Source of the DNA: Acidocella sp.
Lineage (GTDB): Bacteria; Pseudomonadota; Alphaproteobacteria; Acetobacterales; Acetobacteraceae
DNA: 45,922 nucleotides
Assembly: GCA_029077825.1 (NCBI GenBank)
Contig: JAQNCT010000015.1
Span: 1-45,922 of the forward strand
Direction of reading: 5' to 3'
In this document: in pieces, positions 32,146 to 41,091 of the stretch
Position numbering within the stretch: position 1 is the stretch's first letter
Layout of the letters: each line of letters starts with the position of its first letter
Notes under the pieces: model-generated
The model's input: the letters and a program-made list of their open reading frames with translations, nothing else
Database searches by the model: none
What the model was told of the DNA's origin: nothing
Made by a program: the position numbers and the translations under genes

Positions 32146-32815
32146 GCGTAAAAGTCGCGCTGATCGTCACGCTGATCGTCAACGGCCCCGGTTCGGATTG
32201 CACAGGTGCTGCCGCAGCGACCCGCATAGCACTAAACATTACCGGCCCAGGAACATTGTTATCAATACTCAGTGTTTTCAGCTCAACGGTATTGTCACCC
32301 AATGTTTGTGCCACGGCATTGGCCTGCGCCTGCAATTTGTTTATCGCATCAACCGTGGCGGCAGCCTTGGCGGCATCCTCGCCACCGGCCGATAATTGTC
32401 CGGAGAGTTGACGAAGCAGTAACCCATCGTGCTGCAACTGGCCCACCAAATCTGTGAAACCCTCAGGCGCTTTGCCGCCGGGTGCCGCAATTTTTAATTG
32501 TAGCGTCTGCTCAGCCTGGAACGCCGGCTTTTGCGGTCCTGTCTGGTCTCCTATGGCATTGACGAAATAACTGCCGGTTGTGGCTCTCACGCCCTTGGCG
32601 CTGTTGGCGGCGGTCAGCGCCTTGGCCATCGTTTGATTCACACTAGCCTGCGCCGCTGCGGCCGTAGGTGCTTGAGCCATGACACTAAAGCCCGCCGTCA
32701 TCTCATCGGGGGCCACGATATCGGTCCCCACGGCGGATAAATTCAGCGTGGTTTGTGCCCAGCAAGCCGTTTGACCCAAGGAAAACAGCAGGCAGATCAA
32801 CAGAAGTATTTTCAT
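32126..32815 (-). CDS. Secreted SIMPL-domain (DUF541) protein
   Basis: 229 residues. An in-frame start at 32899 exists, but ATG 32815 gives a clean signal peptide (KILLLICLLFSLGQTACWA) and is chosen. The mature part has TTLNLSAVGTDIVAPDEM and Ala-rich helices (AAKAAATVDAINKLQAQA), ending in a strand LTISVTISATFTLTP. This layout is the SIMPL domain found in periplasmic proteins of unknown, possibly envelope-stress-related function. Overlaps the glycosyltransferase tail to tail. Confidence 0.75.
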   Translation of the reverse strand: MKILLLICLLFSLGQTACWAQTTLNLSAVGTDIVAPDEMTAGFSVMAQAPTAAAAQASVNQTMAKALTAANSAKGVRATTGSYFVNAIGDQTGPQKPAFQAEQTLQLKIAAPGGKAPEGFTDLVGQLQHDGLLLRQLSGQLSAGGEDAAKAAATVDAINKLQAQANAVAQTLGDNTVELKTLSIDNNVPGPVMFSAMRVAAAAPVQSEPGPLTISVTISATFTLTPRHQ

Positions 32816-32877
32816 GCCACCAGAATGGCATTGTACGCCCACGCAGGCGAGTCTTATGGTTTGCATCAGCGGATCAG

Positions 32878-33348
32878 ATGGCGGGAAATTTGGTGTCATT
32901 CAGGAAAATTCTGGCCGTCTTACTATTGGCCTGCCTTACGGCCTGCCAAGCCGGCCACCCCAATATTGGCACTCAAACCAAGCTAACCTGCGTGCCCTAT
33001 GCGCGCGCCGTATCCGGCATCGCGCTCTCAGGTGATGCCTGGCAATGGTGGGATGAAGCCGCCGGGCTGTACCCGCGCAGCCAAACCCCACGGCGCGGCG
33101 CGGTGCTGGTGTTCAAGCCCTATGGCGCCATGACCAGCGGCCATCTGGCGGTGGTCACTGCCGTGCAAAACCCCCGCACCATCTTGGTCACCCAATCCAA
33201 CTGGGTGCCCTACCGGATTGAGAATGACCAGCCCATCATTGATGTCTCACCCACCAATAACTGGACAGCGGTGCGGGTTTGGTTTCCGCCGGTAAATGCC
33301 ATGGGGGTTACGGTTTACCCAACCAACGGGTTTATCCTGCCGCATTAA
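32878..33348 (+). CDS. CHAP-domain lipoprotein
   Basis: 156 residues from ATG 32878 (GTG 32893 is an alternative). The signal has a lipobox (LLACLTAC), so it is probably a membrane-anchored lipoprotein. The domain has CVPYARAVSGIALSGDAW with catalytic Cys, then PRRGAVLVFKPYG, SGHLAVVTAV with His, and VTQSNW: the three CHAP residues C, H, N. CHAP enzymes cleave peptidoglycan peptides (amidase or endopeptidase). Its position just before murJ fits a cell-wall role. Divergent from the SIMPL gene. Confidence 0.72.
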   Translation: MAGNLVSFRKILAVLLLACLTACQAGHPNIGTQTKLTCVPYARAVSGIALSGDAWQWWDEAAGLYPRSQTPRRGAVLVFKPYGAMTSGHLAVVTAVQNPRTILVTQSNWVPYRIENDQPIIDVSPTNNWTAVRVWFPPVNAMGVTVYPTNGFILPH

Positions 33349-33366
33349 CCATGTAGGCGGATATTG

Positions 33367-34902
33367 ATGTTAAAAAGCGCTTTCACGGTAGGGTTATGGA
33401 CCATGGCAAGCCGGGTGCTCGGCTTCGCCCGTGATATCCTCATCGCCGCCATCCTGGGCACCGGCCCGGTGGCTGATGCGTTTTTCGTGGCCTTGCGCCT
33501 GCCCAATTTGTTCCGCCGCCTGTTTGGCGAAGGCGCGTTCAACGCTGCCTTCGTGCCCTCCATCGCTACCATTTTGCACACTGAAGGGCAGGCCGCCGCC
33601 ACCGGGTTCGCCGAGGAGACCACCGCGGTGATGGTGTTCTGGCTCGGCGCCATCACTTTGGTAGGCGAGGTTTTCATGCCCTGGGTGCTGTATGTGCTGG
33701 CTCCGGGTTTTTCCGGCAATCCTGGCAAATTCGCGCTGGCGGTGGCGCTCACGCGCATCATGTTCCCGTATCTGTTTTTTGTCTGCCTGGCAGCATTGGT
33801 GTCTGGCGTGCTGAATGCCATGAATAAATTTGCCGCAGCGGCGGCAGCCCCCCTGTTGTTCAATGTGTTTTCCATTGTGTCCATGCTGCTCCTGACCCCG
33901 TATTTGCCAAATCCCGGCTATGCGCTGGCTTGGGGCGTCACGGCCTCGGGTGTGGCGCAGCTGTGGTTGTTGTTATGGGCGCTGCGCCGCGCTGGCATGC
34001 GCATCACCTTGGCGCGCCCCAAACTCACCCCCCGGATTCGCACTTTATTCCGCCGCATGGCCCCGGGGTTGGTGGGGGCAGGGGTGACGCAGCTTAATGT
34101 CTCGATTGATATTATTATTGGTACTCTGCTGCCCGCCGGGTCGGTTTCCTTGCTATATTACGCTGACCGGGTGAACCAACTGCCGCTTGGCGTCATTGGT
34201 ACCGCCGCTGGCACGGCCCTACTGCCGCTGGTAGCCCGCCAGATTGCCCAAAATGACACGCAAGGTGCCATCGCCACGCTTAACCGGGCGCTCGAATCAG
34301 TGCTCATCCTCACACTGCCTGCCGCCATCGGGCTGGCAGTGGCGGCCGTGCCGGTGATGGATGTGCTGTTTGTGCGCGGCGCCTTCACCCAGCAAACCGC
34401 CGTGCTGGCCGGGCATGCGCTGGCGGCCTTCGCCATCGGCCTGCCGGTATTCGCGCTGGTAAAAGTGCTCACCCCCGGCTTTTTTGCCCGTGGTGATACG
34501 CTAACCCCCCTAAAAATCGGCATCGCGGCTGTGCTGCTGAATTTGGTGATGAATTTGGCCTTCATGCACCCGCTCAAAGCCGTTGGCCCGGCGCTGGCCA
34601 CCAGCCTGGCCGCTGCCTTTAATGCCGTGCTCCTGGCGGTTATTCTGCATAAGCGCGGTCAGTTCAAACTAGACTCACCCGCCAAACAGCGCCTGCCACG
34701 AATTTTCGCCACCAGCTTGTTGATGGCCGCTGCCCTGGCTGGCACGCAATATTTATTACCCCCCGGCAAAACCAGCGTCCCGGAATTTTTATGTCTCATG
34801 CTGGTGGGCTTCATTACTTATGTCGGCGGCGGTATCCTGTTCAAAGCATTTGACCTTGCCCAGCTGCGCGCCATCCTTGCCCGCCGCCGCGCGCGCGGCT
34901 AA
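33367..34902 (+). CDS. murJ: Lipid II flippase MurJ
   Basis: 511 residues from ATG 33367, chosen over a TTG three bases earlier; AGGCGG is upstream. The first part (KSAFTVGLWTMASRVLGFAR) and GTGPVADAFFVALRLPNLFR with EGAFNAAFVP are typical MurJ, followed by about fourteen membrane segments. The full length is normal. MurJ moves lipid II across the inner membrane for peptidoglycan synthesis. trpS follows nine bases later, a pair seen in other alphaproteobacteria. Confidence 0.92.
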   Translation: MLKSAFTVGLWTMASRVLGFARDILIAAILGTGPVADAFFVALRLPNLFRRLFGEGAFNAAFVPSIATILHTEGQAAATGFAEETTAVMVFWLGAITLVGEVFMPWVLYVLAPGFSGNPGKFALAVALTRIMFPYLFFVCLAALVSGVLNAMNKFAAAAAAPLLFNVFSIVSMLLLTPYLPNPGYALAWGVTASGVAQLWLLLWALRRAGMRITLARPKLTPRIRTLFRRMAPGLVGAGVTQLNVSIDIIIGTLLPAGSVSLLYYADRVNQLPLGVIGTAAGTALLPLVARQIAQNDTQGAIATLNRALESVLILTLPAAIGLAVAAVPVMDVLFVRGAFTQQTAVLAGHALAAFAIGLPVFALVKVLTPGFFARGDTLTPLKIGIAAVLLNLVMNLAFMHPLKAVGPALATSLAAAFNAVLLAVILHKRGQFKLDSPAKQRLPRIFATSLLMAAALAGTQYLLPPGKTSVPEFLCLMLVGFITYVGGGILFKAFDLAQLRAILARRRARG

Positions 34903-34911
34903 CCAGCCATC

Positions 34912-35913
34912 ATGGCACGTATATTTTCAGGCATTCAGCCCACCGGCATCGCTCATCTTGGCAATTATCTGGGCGCGATCCAAAACTGGGTGAAGCTACA
35001 GGCGCAACATGAGTGTGTTTTCTGCCTGGTGGACCTGCACGCCATCACCGTGGCGCAAGACCCCGCGGCCCTGCGCGCCCAAACCCTGCAAAATGCCGCC
35101 ATCCTCATCGCTTGCGGCATCAACCCTGAAACACAAATATTATTCCACCAATCCGCCGTGCCCGCCCATGCGCGGCTGGCCTGGATTTTCAACTGCGTCG
35201 CCCGCGTCGGCTGGCTCAACCGCATGACCCAGTTCAAAGACAAAGCCGGCAAAGACCGTGAGGCGGTTTCCACCGGCCTGTATGTGTACCCTAATTTGAT
35301 GGCAGCTGACATTCACGCCTATCACGCCACTTTGGTGCCGGTCGGTGATGATCAGCGCCAGCATCTGGAACTCGCCAATGACATCGCGGAAAAATTCAAC
35401 CATGATTACGCGGTTAGCTTCTTCCCCCGCATTGAGCCGTTGATTTTAGCTGAAACCGCGCGGGTGATGAGCCTGCGTGATGGCACCAAAAAAATGTCAA
35501 AATCTGACCCCTCGGCGCAAAGCCGGATTGAACTCACCGATGATGCTGACACCATCGCCTTGAAAATCCGCCGCGCCAAAACCGATGCTGAACCCTTGCC
35601 TGACCATGTTGCAGCGCTGCAAGCCCGCCCGGAGGCTGCCAACCTGGTGGGCATGTATGCCGCCATCACTGGCCAAACCATGCCAGCGGTGTTGCAACAA
35701 TTCGCAGGCGCCGGGTTTGGCCCCTTCAAGGAAAAACTCGCTGAGGCTCTTATTGCCCACATCGCCCCCATCAGCAAAGCCACGCATGAATTGCTGGCTG
35801 AGCCTGTGTATTTGGAATCCATCCTGCAAGCCGGGGCGCGCCGCGCCGCCGCCATCGCCAACCCGATTGTTGATGAAGCCGAGCGCATCGTCGGGTTTTT
35901 AGCCCGCGCCTAA
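34912..35913 (+). CDS. trpS: Tryptophanyl-tRNA synthetase
   Basis: 333 residues, standard bacterial length. Class I motifs are HLGN (residues 15-18, HIGH equivalent; SGIQPTGIAHLGNYLG) and KMSKS (194-198). Also seen are VDLHAITV, FNCVARVGWLNRMTQFKDKA and VPVGDDQRQHLELANDIA. It charges tRNA-Trp. Short spacing after murJ suggests co-transcription. Convergent with thiD, with 19 bases between the stops and no clear terminator. Confidence 0.95.
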   Translation: MARIFSGIQPTGIAHLGNYLGAIQNWVKLQAQHECVFCLVDLHAITVAQDPAALRAQTLQNAAILIACGINPETQILFHQSAVPAHARLAWIFNCVARVGWLNRMTQFKDKAGKDREAVSTGLYVYPNLMAADIHAYHATLVPVGDDQRQHLELANDIAEKFNHDYAVSFFPRIEPLILAETARVMSLRDGTKKMSKSDPSAQSRIELTDDADTIALKIRRAKTDAEPLPDHVAALQARPEAANLVGMYAAITGQTMPAVLQQFAGAGFGPFKEKLAEALIAHIAPISKATHELLAEPVYLESILQAGARRAAAIANPIVDEAERIVGFLARA

Positions 35914-35932
35914 AGCGGTGCTTAAATAGCCC

Positions 35933-36727
35933 TTACGCTGATAAATTTTTTACCTGCACGCCGTGCCACACCGGCCCGTGCCCACTTCCAAACCCAGGGG
36001 CTAATTGTATGGCGGCTTGCAAATAATCATGCGCCCGCCGCACGGCATCCACCAAACTCAAATCCTGCGCCAGCCCGGTGGCAATCGCGCTGGCCAGCGT
36101 GCAGCCGGTGCCATGGGTGTTTTTGGTATCAATCCGCTTATGTGAGAACACTTCCATGCCGCCCTCATATACCAGCATGTCGGTCAGCGTATCACCCGCG
36201 CCGTGGCCACCTTTAATCAGGGCGGCCTTGGCCCCCATGGCCAGCAGGGCATGCCCGGCGGCCAGATAATCATCGCCATTGCGCAACGTCAGGCCGGTTA
36301 GCTTGGCGGCCTCCGGCAAATTCGGCGTTACAATCGTGGCAAGCGGCATCAGCAATTTTTTAACTGATGCAACCGCATCATCAGCCAGCAACACCGCACC
36401 CGAGGTTGCCACCATCACCGGGTCCAGCACCAGCGGCACGCTTTTCGGTAAACTGCCTGCCACCGCGGCAATAATCTCAGCATTCGCCAGCATGCCCAAC
36501 TTTACCGCATCCACGCCAATGTCAGCCAGCACGGTTTCCATTGACAGCCGCACAAATGCCGCCGGCAGCGTGTGCACGCCAAACACGCCCAGCGTATTCT
36601 GGGCTGTCACCGCCGTGATGCTGGTGCAGGCATAGCCACCCAGGGCTGAAATTGTTTTAACATCCGCCTCAATCCCGGCCCCACCGCCGGAATCAGAGCC
36701 AGCAATCGTCAGCACCCGTTTGATCAT
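35933..36727 (-). CDS. thiD: Hydroxymethylpyrimidine (phosphate) kinase
   Basis: 264 residues from ATG 36727 (eight codons can be added upstream, less likely). It carries [53 protein letters not shown] and the late [16 protein letters not shown], all marks of ThiD. It phosphorylates HMP and HMP-P for thiamine synthesis. The start overlaps glmM's stop by four bases (ATGA), so it is translated as the third gene of folP-glmM-thiD. Confidence 0.92.
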   Translation of the reverse strand: MIKRVLTIAGSDSGGGAGIEADVKTISALGGYACTSITAVTAQNTLGVFGVHTLPAAFVRLSMETVLADIGVDAVKLGMLANAEIIAAVAGSLPKSVPLVLDPVMVATSGAVLLADDAVASVKKLLMPLATIVTPNLPEAAKLTGLTLRNGDDYLAAGHALLAMGAKAALIKGGHGAGDTLTDMLVYEGGMEVFSHKRIDTKNTHGTGCTLASAIATGLAQDLSLVDAVRRAHDYLQAAIQLAPGFGSGHGPVWHGVQVKNLSA

Positions 36728-38082
36728 GCGGCTTTGGCAATCGTCACGCATAGCCCCTCAACAATTTCCTGCACCAGGGCAAAATCCTCGCCCTCCGCCA
36801 TCACCCTTATCAACGGCTCAGTCCCCGAAGCACGGATCAGCACCCGCCCGGTTGCCGCCAGCCGCTCACCTGCCAGCGCAATTGCGGTTTGAATATCCGC
36901 CCGCACCAATGGCGAGATACCGCTATAGCGCACATTGCGCAAAAGCTGCGGCAGCGGCGCAAACACCCGGCACGCATCTGAGGCTTTACGCCCTGAGCGC
37001 ACCAGCACCGCCAGCACCTGCAAGGCGGCAACCAGCCCATCGCCGGTGGTGGCAAAATCTGACAATATCACATGGCCTGACTGCTCACCGCCAAGGTTAA
37101 TCCCCTGGGCGCGCATGGCCTCGGCCACGTAGCGGTCTCCCACTTTGGTCCGCAGCAGGCTGATCCCCAACCCGCCCAAAAACCGCTCCAACCCAAGGTT
37201 TGACATGACCGTCGCCACGATGCCCGGTTTGGTAAGCCTGCCTTGTTGGAACATATCACGCGCGATCAGCCCGAGGATCTGGTCGCCATCGACAATCTCG
37301 CCCCGCTCATCGGCCAAAATCACCCGGTCAGCATCGCCGTCCAACGCTATGCCAATGTCAGCATGATGCTCAATCACCGCCGCGCATAAATGGTCCGGCA
37401 CGGTCGAGCCAACACACTTATTGATATTATAGCCATCTGGCTCCACCCCAATCGGGATTACGGTAGCACCCAGCTCATACAATGCCGCCGGGGCCACCTT
37501 ATAGGCCGCGCCATGGGCGCAATCCACCACAATGCGCAAACCATCCAGCCGCAAACCGCGCTCCAGGCTAGACTTTGCGGCCTCGATATAGCGTCCCGCC
37601 GCATCCACCAACCGCGATGCCCGCCCTAATTTGTCAGGCGGTGCCAAGCGGCCTGAGAGGTCACTCTCCATCAACGCCTCAATCTCCATCTCGGTCTCAT
37701 CGGAGAGTTTGGACCCATCCGGCCCGAATAATTTAATCCCATTATCCTCAAACGGGTTATGGCTCGCTGAAATCACCACGCCCAAATCCAGCCGCAGGCT
37801 GCGGGTCAACATTGCAATCGCCGGGGTCGGCAGTGGGCCGGCCAGGGTTACATTCATGCCCGCCCCGGTGAACCCAGCGGTGAGCGCGGGCTCCAGCATG
37901 TACCCAGAAAGCCTGGTATCCTTGCCAATAATCACCCGGTGGCGGTGCTTGCCACGGGTAAATAATAAGCCAGCCGCCTGGCCTAGCTTCAACGCCATTT
38001 CGGCGGTCATCGGGCTGGTATTGGCGGTACCGCGGATACCGTCAGTGCCAAAAAGGCGGCGTTTGGTGGACGAATGGTTCAT
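36724..38082 (-). CDS. glmM: Phosphoglucosamine mutase
   Basis: 452 residues from ATG 38082 with ATGA overlap to fol[13 protein letters not shown] near the N-terminus; the phosphoserine loop [17 protein letters not shown] (Ser107 by count); metal loop [11 protein letters not shown]; sugar loop [10 protein letters not shown] and the phosphate-binding [14 protein letters not shown] near the end. It converts glucosamine-6-P to glucosamine-1-P, the first committed step to UDP-GlcNAc and so to peptidoglycan and lipid A. The folP-glmM order is common in bacteria. Confidence 0.95.
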   Translation of the reverse strand: MNHSSTKRRLFGTDGIRGTANTSPMTAEMALKLGQAAGLLFTRGKHRHRVIIGKDTRLSGYMLEPALTAGFTGAGMNVTLAGPLPTPAIAMLTRSLRLDLGVVISASHNPFEDNGIKLFGPDGSKLSDETEMEIEALMESDLSGRLAPPDKLGRASRLVDAAGRYIEAAKSSLERGLRLDGLRIVVDCAHGAAYKVAPAALYELGATVIPIGVEPDGYNINKCVGSTVPDHLCAAVIEHHADIGIALDGDADRVILADERGEIVDGDQILGLIARDMFQQGRLTKPGIVATVMSNLGLERFLGGLGISLLRTKVGDRYVAEAMRAQGINLGGEQSGHVILSDFATTGDGLVAALQVLAVLVRSGRKASDACRVFAPLPQLLRNVRYSGISPLVRADIQTAIALAGERLAATGRVLIRASGTEPLIRVMAEGEDFALVQEIVEGLCVTIAKAA

Positions 38083-38927
38083 ACAGCCTTTCCACTCCCG
38101 GCGGGCGGGTTCGTCAATTGCTGCCACATTTTCACACCCTGCACGGTCTGCGCCACATCATGCACCCGCAGAATATGCGCGCCCTGGCCCAAGGCGTATA
38201 ACCCCGCCACCAGTGAGCCGGGGAAGCGTTTGCCGGCATTCGGCTCCTGCCCAAATTCCCCCACAAACCGCTTGCGCGACACCCCAATCACCAGCGGATG
38301 CCCCAACGCCACAAACGCCCAGGTCTCGCGTAGCAATTCCAAATTCTGCGCCCCCAATTTAGCAAACCCCAGCCCTGGGTCGAGCGCGATGTTTTCCGCC
38401 TTGATCCCCGCCGCCTCAGCAGCATCGCGGATCGCCACCAGCTCCGCCATCACATCGCGTGCCACATCCCCATAATGCGCCTGGCAATTCATGGTCATGG
38501 GCGAGCCGCGCATATGCATCAGCACCACCGGGCAGTTAGCCTGCGCCACCACCGCCGCCGCCTTGGGGTCATGCCGCAGGCCTGACACATCATTGATAAT
38601 CCTTGCCCCCGCCGCCAACGCCGCCGCCATGGTAGCGCTATGGCGGGTATCCACTGAAATCACCGCCTCATGCGCCAGCGCCTGCAATACCGGCAATATC
38701 CGGGCAATCTCCTCATCGGCTGAAACGGGCGTGGCACCCGGCTTGGTGCTCTCCCCGCCGATATCCAAAATATCCGCCCCGGCGGCCAGCAAGGCGCGCC
38801 CCTGGGCAATCGCCGCGGGCGCATCCACAAACTTGCCACCATCTGAGAAGGAATCCGGGGTGATATTCAGAATCCCCATCACTTTTGGTGCGCTCAAATC
38901 CAGCCCGGCCCATTGCAATTTATCCAT
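38079..38927 (-). CDS. folP: Dihydropteroate synthase
   Basis: 282 residues from ATG 38927, which puts the usual short leader ([15 protein letters not shown]) before [18 protein letters not shown]. In-frame starts exist upstream (38966, 39068) but match the family less well; no site has a clear ribosome binding sequence. [30 protein letters not shown], and INDVSGL follow, all DHPS marks. It joins p-aminobenzoate to the pterin in folate synthesis. First gene of the operon. Confidence 0.92.
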   Translation of the reverse strand: MDKLQWAGLDLSAPKVMGILNITPDSFSDGGKFVDAPAAIAQGRALLAAGADILDIGGESTKPGATPVSADEEIARILPVLQALAHEAVISVDTRHSATMAAALAAGARIINDVSGLRHDPKAAAVVAQANCPVVLMHMRGSPMTMNCQAHYGDVARDVMAELVAIRDAAEAAGIKAENIALDPGLGFAKLGAQNLELLRETWAFVALGHPLVIGVSRKRFVGEFGQEPNAGKRFPGSLVAGLYALGQGAHILRVHDVAQTVQGVKMWQQLTNPPAGSGKAV

Positions 38928-39046
38928 GAGCGTGCCGGTAGCGCGCCCCCGCCTTGCGTGCAACATTCTGATGGTAACGCAAACAGTAACGGGGGTGTGA
39001 TCAAACCCGGCCTCAAACCCGGCCAAACATACGCTAGGTATTACAC

Positions 39047-39931
39047 ATGACCCTGCTGCCCCGCCCACTTGATCTGATCAACAAATCCATTGCAACCACC
39101 GGGTTAACCATCACCCGCAACATCAGCTACGGTCCAGCCCCGCGCGATAAAATTAACATCTACCGCCCCACCCGCGCCACCGGCGCTACCACCGGCGCCA
39201 CCACCAGCCGGCTGCCGGTCATCATATTTTTTTATGGCGGCTCCTGGCAGTTCGGCCACCGGTCAGACTATCAATTTATGGCTGCCTTGCTCGCCAGGCG
39301 CGGCTTCGTGGTGGCCGTGCCGGACTACCGGCTCTACCCGCAGGTAAAATTCCCTGATTTTTTGAATGATTGTGCTGCCGCCACCGCCTTTATCATCAAT
39401 AACATTGCCCAATACGGCGGCAACCCGCAGGAAATTTTCCTCATCGGCCACTCCGCCGGTGCCTATAACGCCGTCATGCTGGCGCTGGCGCCACAATTTC
39501 TCACCGCTGCTGGCAGCAGCCCCGCGCATCTGGCTGGTGTGGTTGGCATCTCCGGACCGTATGATTTTCTGCCGCTGCGCGATGCCATCATCAAGGATAT
39601 TTTCTCCCCCCCGGCGGATATTACCCTCACCCAGCCCATTACCTATGCCCGCGAATCAGCCCCGCCGTTGTTGCTGCTGCATGGCGGCAAAGACACCACG
39701 GTATTACCCCGCAACACGACCGCACTGGGCGCCAAATTACGCAGCGCCGGCAGCGTGGTGGAAACCAAAATCTACCCCAAGCTCAGCCATATTGACATTA
39801 TTCTCACCGTTTTGCCGGTATTTACCTGGCGCGCGCCGGTGTTTGCCGATATTTTCAGCTTTCTTGCTGCCTGCGCCGCTGGTGAATATAGCCCCAATGG
39901 TTCCGCGTTAACCGCACCCGTGGTAGATTAA
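39047..39931 (+). CDS. Alpha/beta hydrolase, esterase (BD-FAE-like)
   Basis: 294 residues. Ser136 in GHSAG, oxyanion segment FFYGGSWQFGHRSDY (YGGSW where family members have HGG), acid Asp216 in HGGKDTT, and His248 in LSHID make a complete triad. The leader LNIYRP-like segment (INIYRPTRATGATT) and a Thr/Gly linker that repeats TGATT are present. Short-chain carboxylesterase activity is likely. It is divergent from folP and precedes a GST gene by 38 bases. Cytoplasmic; no signal peptide seen. Confidence 0.78.
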   Translation: MTLLPRPLDLINKSIATTGLTITRNISYGPAPRDKINIYRPTRATGATTGATTSRLPVIIFFYGGSWQFGHRSDYQFMAALLARRGFVVAVPDYRLYPQVKFPDFLNDCAAATAFIINNIAQYGGNPQEIFLIGHSAGAYNAVMLALAPQFLTAAGSSPAHLAGVVGISGPYDFLPLRDAIIKDIFSPPADITLTQPITYARESAPPLLLLHGGKDTTVLPRNTTALGAKLRSAGSVVETKIYPKLSHIDIILTVLPVFTWRAPVFADIFSFLAACAAGEYSPNGSALTAPVVD

Positions 39932-39969
39932 CATCCGGCGCGTCATTGGCGCCAAAGGGGTATCTAGGC

Positions 39970-40626
39970 ATGGCTGACAAATTATATCTTGGCACAAGGC
40001 GGTACTCCTCCTGGTCATTGCGCGGCTGGCTGATGGTCAAACTAGCCGGTTTACCCGTTGAGGAGGTCATCATCCCCATCGCCGGGGGGGCCACAGCGGC
40101 TATCAAGGCGGTGTCGCCCAACGGTTTGGTGCCCTACCTTGAACACCAGGGCGCCAAAATCTGGGAGAGCCTGGCCATCGCCGAATATTGCGCCGAGTTT
40201 GAACCCGCTTTGTGGCCGGCTGATAAAATCGCCCGCGCCCATGCCCGCGCCATCGCCGCGGAAATGCACGCCGGGTTCCGCGCCCTGCGGCAAACCATGC
40301 CGATGAACCTTGGCAGGGCCCAGGCAGATATAAGCCAAACCGCCGAAAACCTGGCCGATATCGCCCGGATTGACCAAATATTCTGCCAGATCCGCAGCCT
40401 TTACGGCACTGAAGGCCCGTATCTGTTCGGGTCCATTTTCAATGCCGCTGATGCGATGTTCGCGCCGGTGGCAGCCCGTTTCATCACCTATCAACCGCCG
40501 CTCTCTGCCGTGGCGCAAGCCTATGTTCAGGCGGTGCGGGCGCAGCCATTGGTGGATGAATGGTATCGCCTCGCGATGGATGAGCCCGCCTCCTGGCGGC
40601 TTGATAAATATGAAAGCCTAGCCTGA
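39970..40626 (+). CDS. Glutathione S-transferase family protein
   Basis: 218 residues from ATG 39970 (upstream in-frame ATG at 39946 less likely). The N-terminal thioredoxin-like domain has LYLGTRRYSSWSLRGWLMVK, NGLVPYLEHQGAKIWESLAI (cis-Pro and E-S pair for glutathione) and the C-terminal helical domain has GPYLFGSIFNAADAMFAPVA. These are GST marks, of the YSSWS type. The substrate is unknown. Its stop overlaps the next start (TGATG). Confidence 0.85.
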   Translation: MADKLYLGTRRYSSWSLRGWLMVKLAGLPVEEVIIPIAGGATAAIKAVSPNGLVPYLEHQGAKIWESLAIAEYCAEFEPALWPADKIARAHARAIAAEMHAGFRALRQTMPMNLGRAQADISQTAENLADIARIDQIFCQIRSLYGTEGPYLFGSIFNAADAMFAPVAARFITYQPPLSAVAQAYVQAVRAQPLVDEWYRLAMDEPASWRLDKYESLA

Positions 40627-41042
40627 TGCCTTTCAGCCCATTTGTTTTAGCGCTTGCTGCGGCGGTGATTTCTTTTGCCGCGCCGCCCGGTGCCTCGTCC
40701 GTCAGCATCACTGTTCAGCACGGCAAAATCTATCAGACTGCCAAAGCCGGTGACCCGACGCAGGGTTTTTTGCAAATCCATAACAGTGGCGATGCTGATA
40801 CGCTGACCGCCGCAAACTGCCCGCTGGCTGATACCACCAGCCTGGTTGGTCCTGGTCATCAGCCGATCATCAATCTCGCCATCCCCGCCAATAGCGATGT
40901 TGCGCTGGCCGCCAACGGCCCGCATCTGCAACTTACCGGTACGCATTTTCCGATACAGTTTGGCGCCATTATTCCCTGCAGCCTGACATTTAAAAGTGCC
41001 GGCGTGATTTCGGTGTTTTTATTCGCAGTACCCGCGCCTTAA
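40626..41042 (+). CDS. PCuAC-fold secreted protein without copper ligands
   Basis: 138 residues, coupled to the GST gene by TGATG. An N-terminal signal (LALAAAVISFAAPPGASS) precedes VQHGKIYQTAKAGDP, then NLAIPANSDVALAANG, GPHLQLTG, IPCSLTFKSAGVISVFLF. This is the copper-chaperone PCu(A)C cupredoxin-like layout (Ile-Pro-Ala turn, G-x-HL, LTF-x-x-aG-x-I-x-V). But the only Met in the protein is the initiator, so the H-M-M-H-x-M copper site is gone; HLQL replaces HLML. Two cysteines are present instead (NCPLA and IPCSL). It may have lost copper binding or uses different ligands. Confidence 0.68.
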   Translation: MPFSPFVLALAAAVISFAAPPGASSVSITVQHGKIYQTAKAGDPTQGFLQIHNSGDADTLTAANCPLADTTSLVGPGHQPIINLAIPANSDVALAANGPHLQLTGTHFPIQFGAIIPCSLTFKSAGVISVFLFAVPAP

Positions 41043-41091
41043 CCTGCTCCGTAAGCTCACTCCCTTAGGCCCGCGCCCATTCCCCAGCCCG

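Noticed and set aside
33345-33884. 179-residue - strand ORF inside murJ
   Set aside because: Antisense to a full-length MurJ; Ala/Arg-rich shadow with no features.
35914-35932. Possible terminator between trpS and thiD
   Set aside because: Only a 4-bp AGCG/CGCT match with a long loop; no U-tract.
37631-38362. 243-residue + strand ORF opposite glmM/folP
   Set aside because: Antisense to two recognisable enzymes with intact motifs.
38491-39000. 169-residue + strand ORF opposite folP
   Set aside because: Antisense shadow of folP; no supporting signals.
39150-39220. ACC/GGC repeat in the alpha/beta hydrolase
   Set aside because: Encodes a short Thr/Gly/Ala linker (TGATTGATT) within an intact gene; not a repeat element.
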